Source: Janthinobacterium silvisoli
Lineage (GTDB): Bacteria; Pseudomonadota; Gammaproteobacteria; Burkholderiales; Burkholderiaceae_D
Direction of reading: 5' to 3'
Assembly (NCBI RefSeq): GCF_014200725.1
Contig: NZ_JACHCL010000002.1
Location: forward strand, 558,001 to 622,000
Length of the DNA: 64,000 bases
Shown in pieces: positions 63,171 through 64,000 of the stretch. Made by a program: the position numbers and the translations under genes. Within the stretch, counting starts at the first letter, position 1. Every line of letters starts with the position of its first letter. The notes below the pieces were generated by a model. It was given only the letters and a program-made list of their open reading frames with translations. It was not told the origin of the DNA and searched no databases.

Positions 63171-64000
63171 TCATGCCACGGCCAGCATCCTTTTTTCGCG
63201 CAGCAGCGCCGTGAACGGTTCTGCCGCCAAGGGACGGCTGAAATAATAGCCTTGCATTTCATCGCAGCCATGGCCAGTTAAAAAGTCGACCTGGGCGCGC
63301 GTTTCCACGCCTTCGGCGATTACCCGCATATTCAGGTTGTGCGCCAGCGAGATGACCGAAAGGGCGATGGCCGCATCGCTGTTGCTGGTGGTGACGTCGT
63401 CCACAAACGACTTGTCGATCTTCAGCACGTCGATGGGAAAGCGCTTCAGGTAGCCCAGGCTGGAGTATCCCGTGCCAAAATCGTCGAGCGAAATGCTCAC
63501 GCCGATAGCTTTCAGGCGCCGCAAGGCGGCCACCGCCTTGTCCGGGTCGCCCATCACCGTGCTTTCCGTGATTTCTATGCCCAGGCAGGAGGGTGGAATG
63601 CCATATTTGCGCAAGGTCGCTTCGACGAACGGCACCGTATGGTCTTGCGCGAACTGCTTGCCCGACAAATTGACGGCCACCTTGATGCGGCCCAGGCCCG
63701 CATCGTGCCAGCTGCGGATTTGCGCGCACACGCTTTCCAGCACCCATTCGCCGATGGCAGTGATCAGGCAATATTCTTCGGCAAGCGCAATGAACAGGCC
63801 AGGCGGCACTTTGCCCAGCACAGGGTTTTCCCAGCGCAGCAGAGCTTCCGCCCCCAGCATGGTCCCTGTGCGCAAGCAGATCTGCGGCTGGTAATGCACG
63901 TCGAACTCATCGCGCGCGACGGCGCCGCGCAGTTGCTGCTGCATGGCCAGCCTGGCGCGGATATCGCTGCCCATGCGCTCGGTAAAGAAGGCGTAATGGT
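63171..64000 (-). CDS. EAL-domain protein, probably GGDEF-EAL, N-terminus beyond window
   Basis: The frame is open at the window edge. The visible part is an EAL domain with the active motif EALLRW, the metal motifs VNLSGKQ, IEITES and DDFGTGYSSLGY, and the residues AEGVET. Just before it, HYAFFTERMGSDIRARL is the join usually seen after a GGDEF domain. It is likely a c-di-GMP phosphodiesterase, or dual enzyme. It lies upstream of the urease operon, on the same strand, with its own stop at 63171. Confidence 0.9.
   Translation of the reverse strand, partial: HYAFFTERMGSDIRARLAMQQQLRGAVARDEFDVHYQPQICLRTGTMLGAEALLRWENPVLGKVPPGLFIALAEEYCLITAIGEWVLESVCAQIRSWHDAGLGRIKVAVNLSGKQFAQDHTVPFVEATLRKYGIPPSCLGIEITESTVMGDPDKAVAALRRLKAIGVSISLDDFGTGYSSLGYLKRFPIDVLKIDKSFVDDVTTSNSDAAIALSVISLAHNLNMRVIAEGVETRAQVDFLTGHGCDEMQGYYFSRPLAAEPFTALLREKRMLAVA

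Overview
The window looks like a chromosome segment of a Betaproteobacterium of the Oxalobacteraceae (Janthinobacterium, Massilia or Duganella type). The basis is high GC, the methylcitrate operon of the prpB-prpC-acnD-prpF type, the gene order thrS-infC-rpmI-rplT-pheS-pheT-ihfA-merR, and a GGGGTCAGACCC inverted repeat that I recall from genomes of this family. The genus is an inference; no 16S gene is present.

Layout. Positions 1-2.7 kb are phage-derived: a tail tube gene cut by the window edge, two intrinsic terminators in front of it, a Q-like zinc-finger protein, a winged-helix protein and a divergent LexA/CI-type repressor. No head or integrase gene lies between regulator and tail. Positions 2.7-9 kb hold the propionate (2-methylcitrate) operon, with a consensus sigma-54 promoter and an upstream array of TGAAAC half-sites but no prpR. 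Positions 9-19 kb hold small proteins, an MBL-fold hydrolase, an M28 peptidase, a GNAT enzyme, a glycine-zipper protein, a PP2C phosphatase and an FHA/zinc-ribbon protein. Positions 19-23.2 kb are an iron-uptake unit: Fur box, FecI-like sigma factor, FecR-like regulator and TonB receptor. Positions 23.2-29.1 kb hold pirin, OsmC and a two-gene operon of a Ser/Thr kinase with an FGE-like domain plus an SPFH/zinc-ribbon protein.

Positions 29.4-42 kb hold envelope and signalling genes: a YXWGXW-type protein, a ZntB-like transporter, Rnk, a GGDEF-EAL protein, release factor 3, a chemoreceptor, a Crp-like regulator and a NarX/NarL-type two-component pair. Positions 42-50.4 kb are the translation cluster, headed on the minus strand by two identical tRNA-Val(GAC) genes. 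thrS is preceded by a Thr-rich leader peptide and a terminator that together read as a classical attenuator, and infC appears to start at ATA. Positions 50.5-57.3 kb hold assorted enzymes, a pair of SMR exporters behind a guanidine-II riboswitch, and an ArsR/Old Yellow Enzyme pair. Positions 57.3-63.1 kb are a complete urease operon ureDABCEFG plus a HupE/UreJ gene, behind a sigma-54 promoter and NtrC-type sites. The window ends inside a GGDEF/EAL gene.

Several units fit together. The urease operon, the guanidine exporters and the nitrogen-type promoter point to use or disposal of urea and guanidine compounds. The kinase, PP2C phosphatase, FHA protein and SPFH scaffold could form one Ser/Thr phosphorylation system, although other genes separate them.
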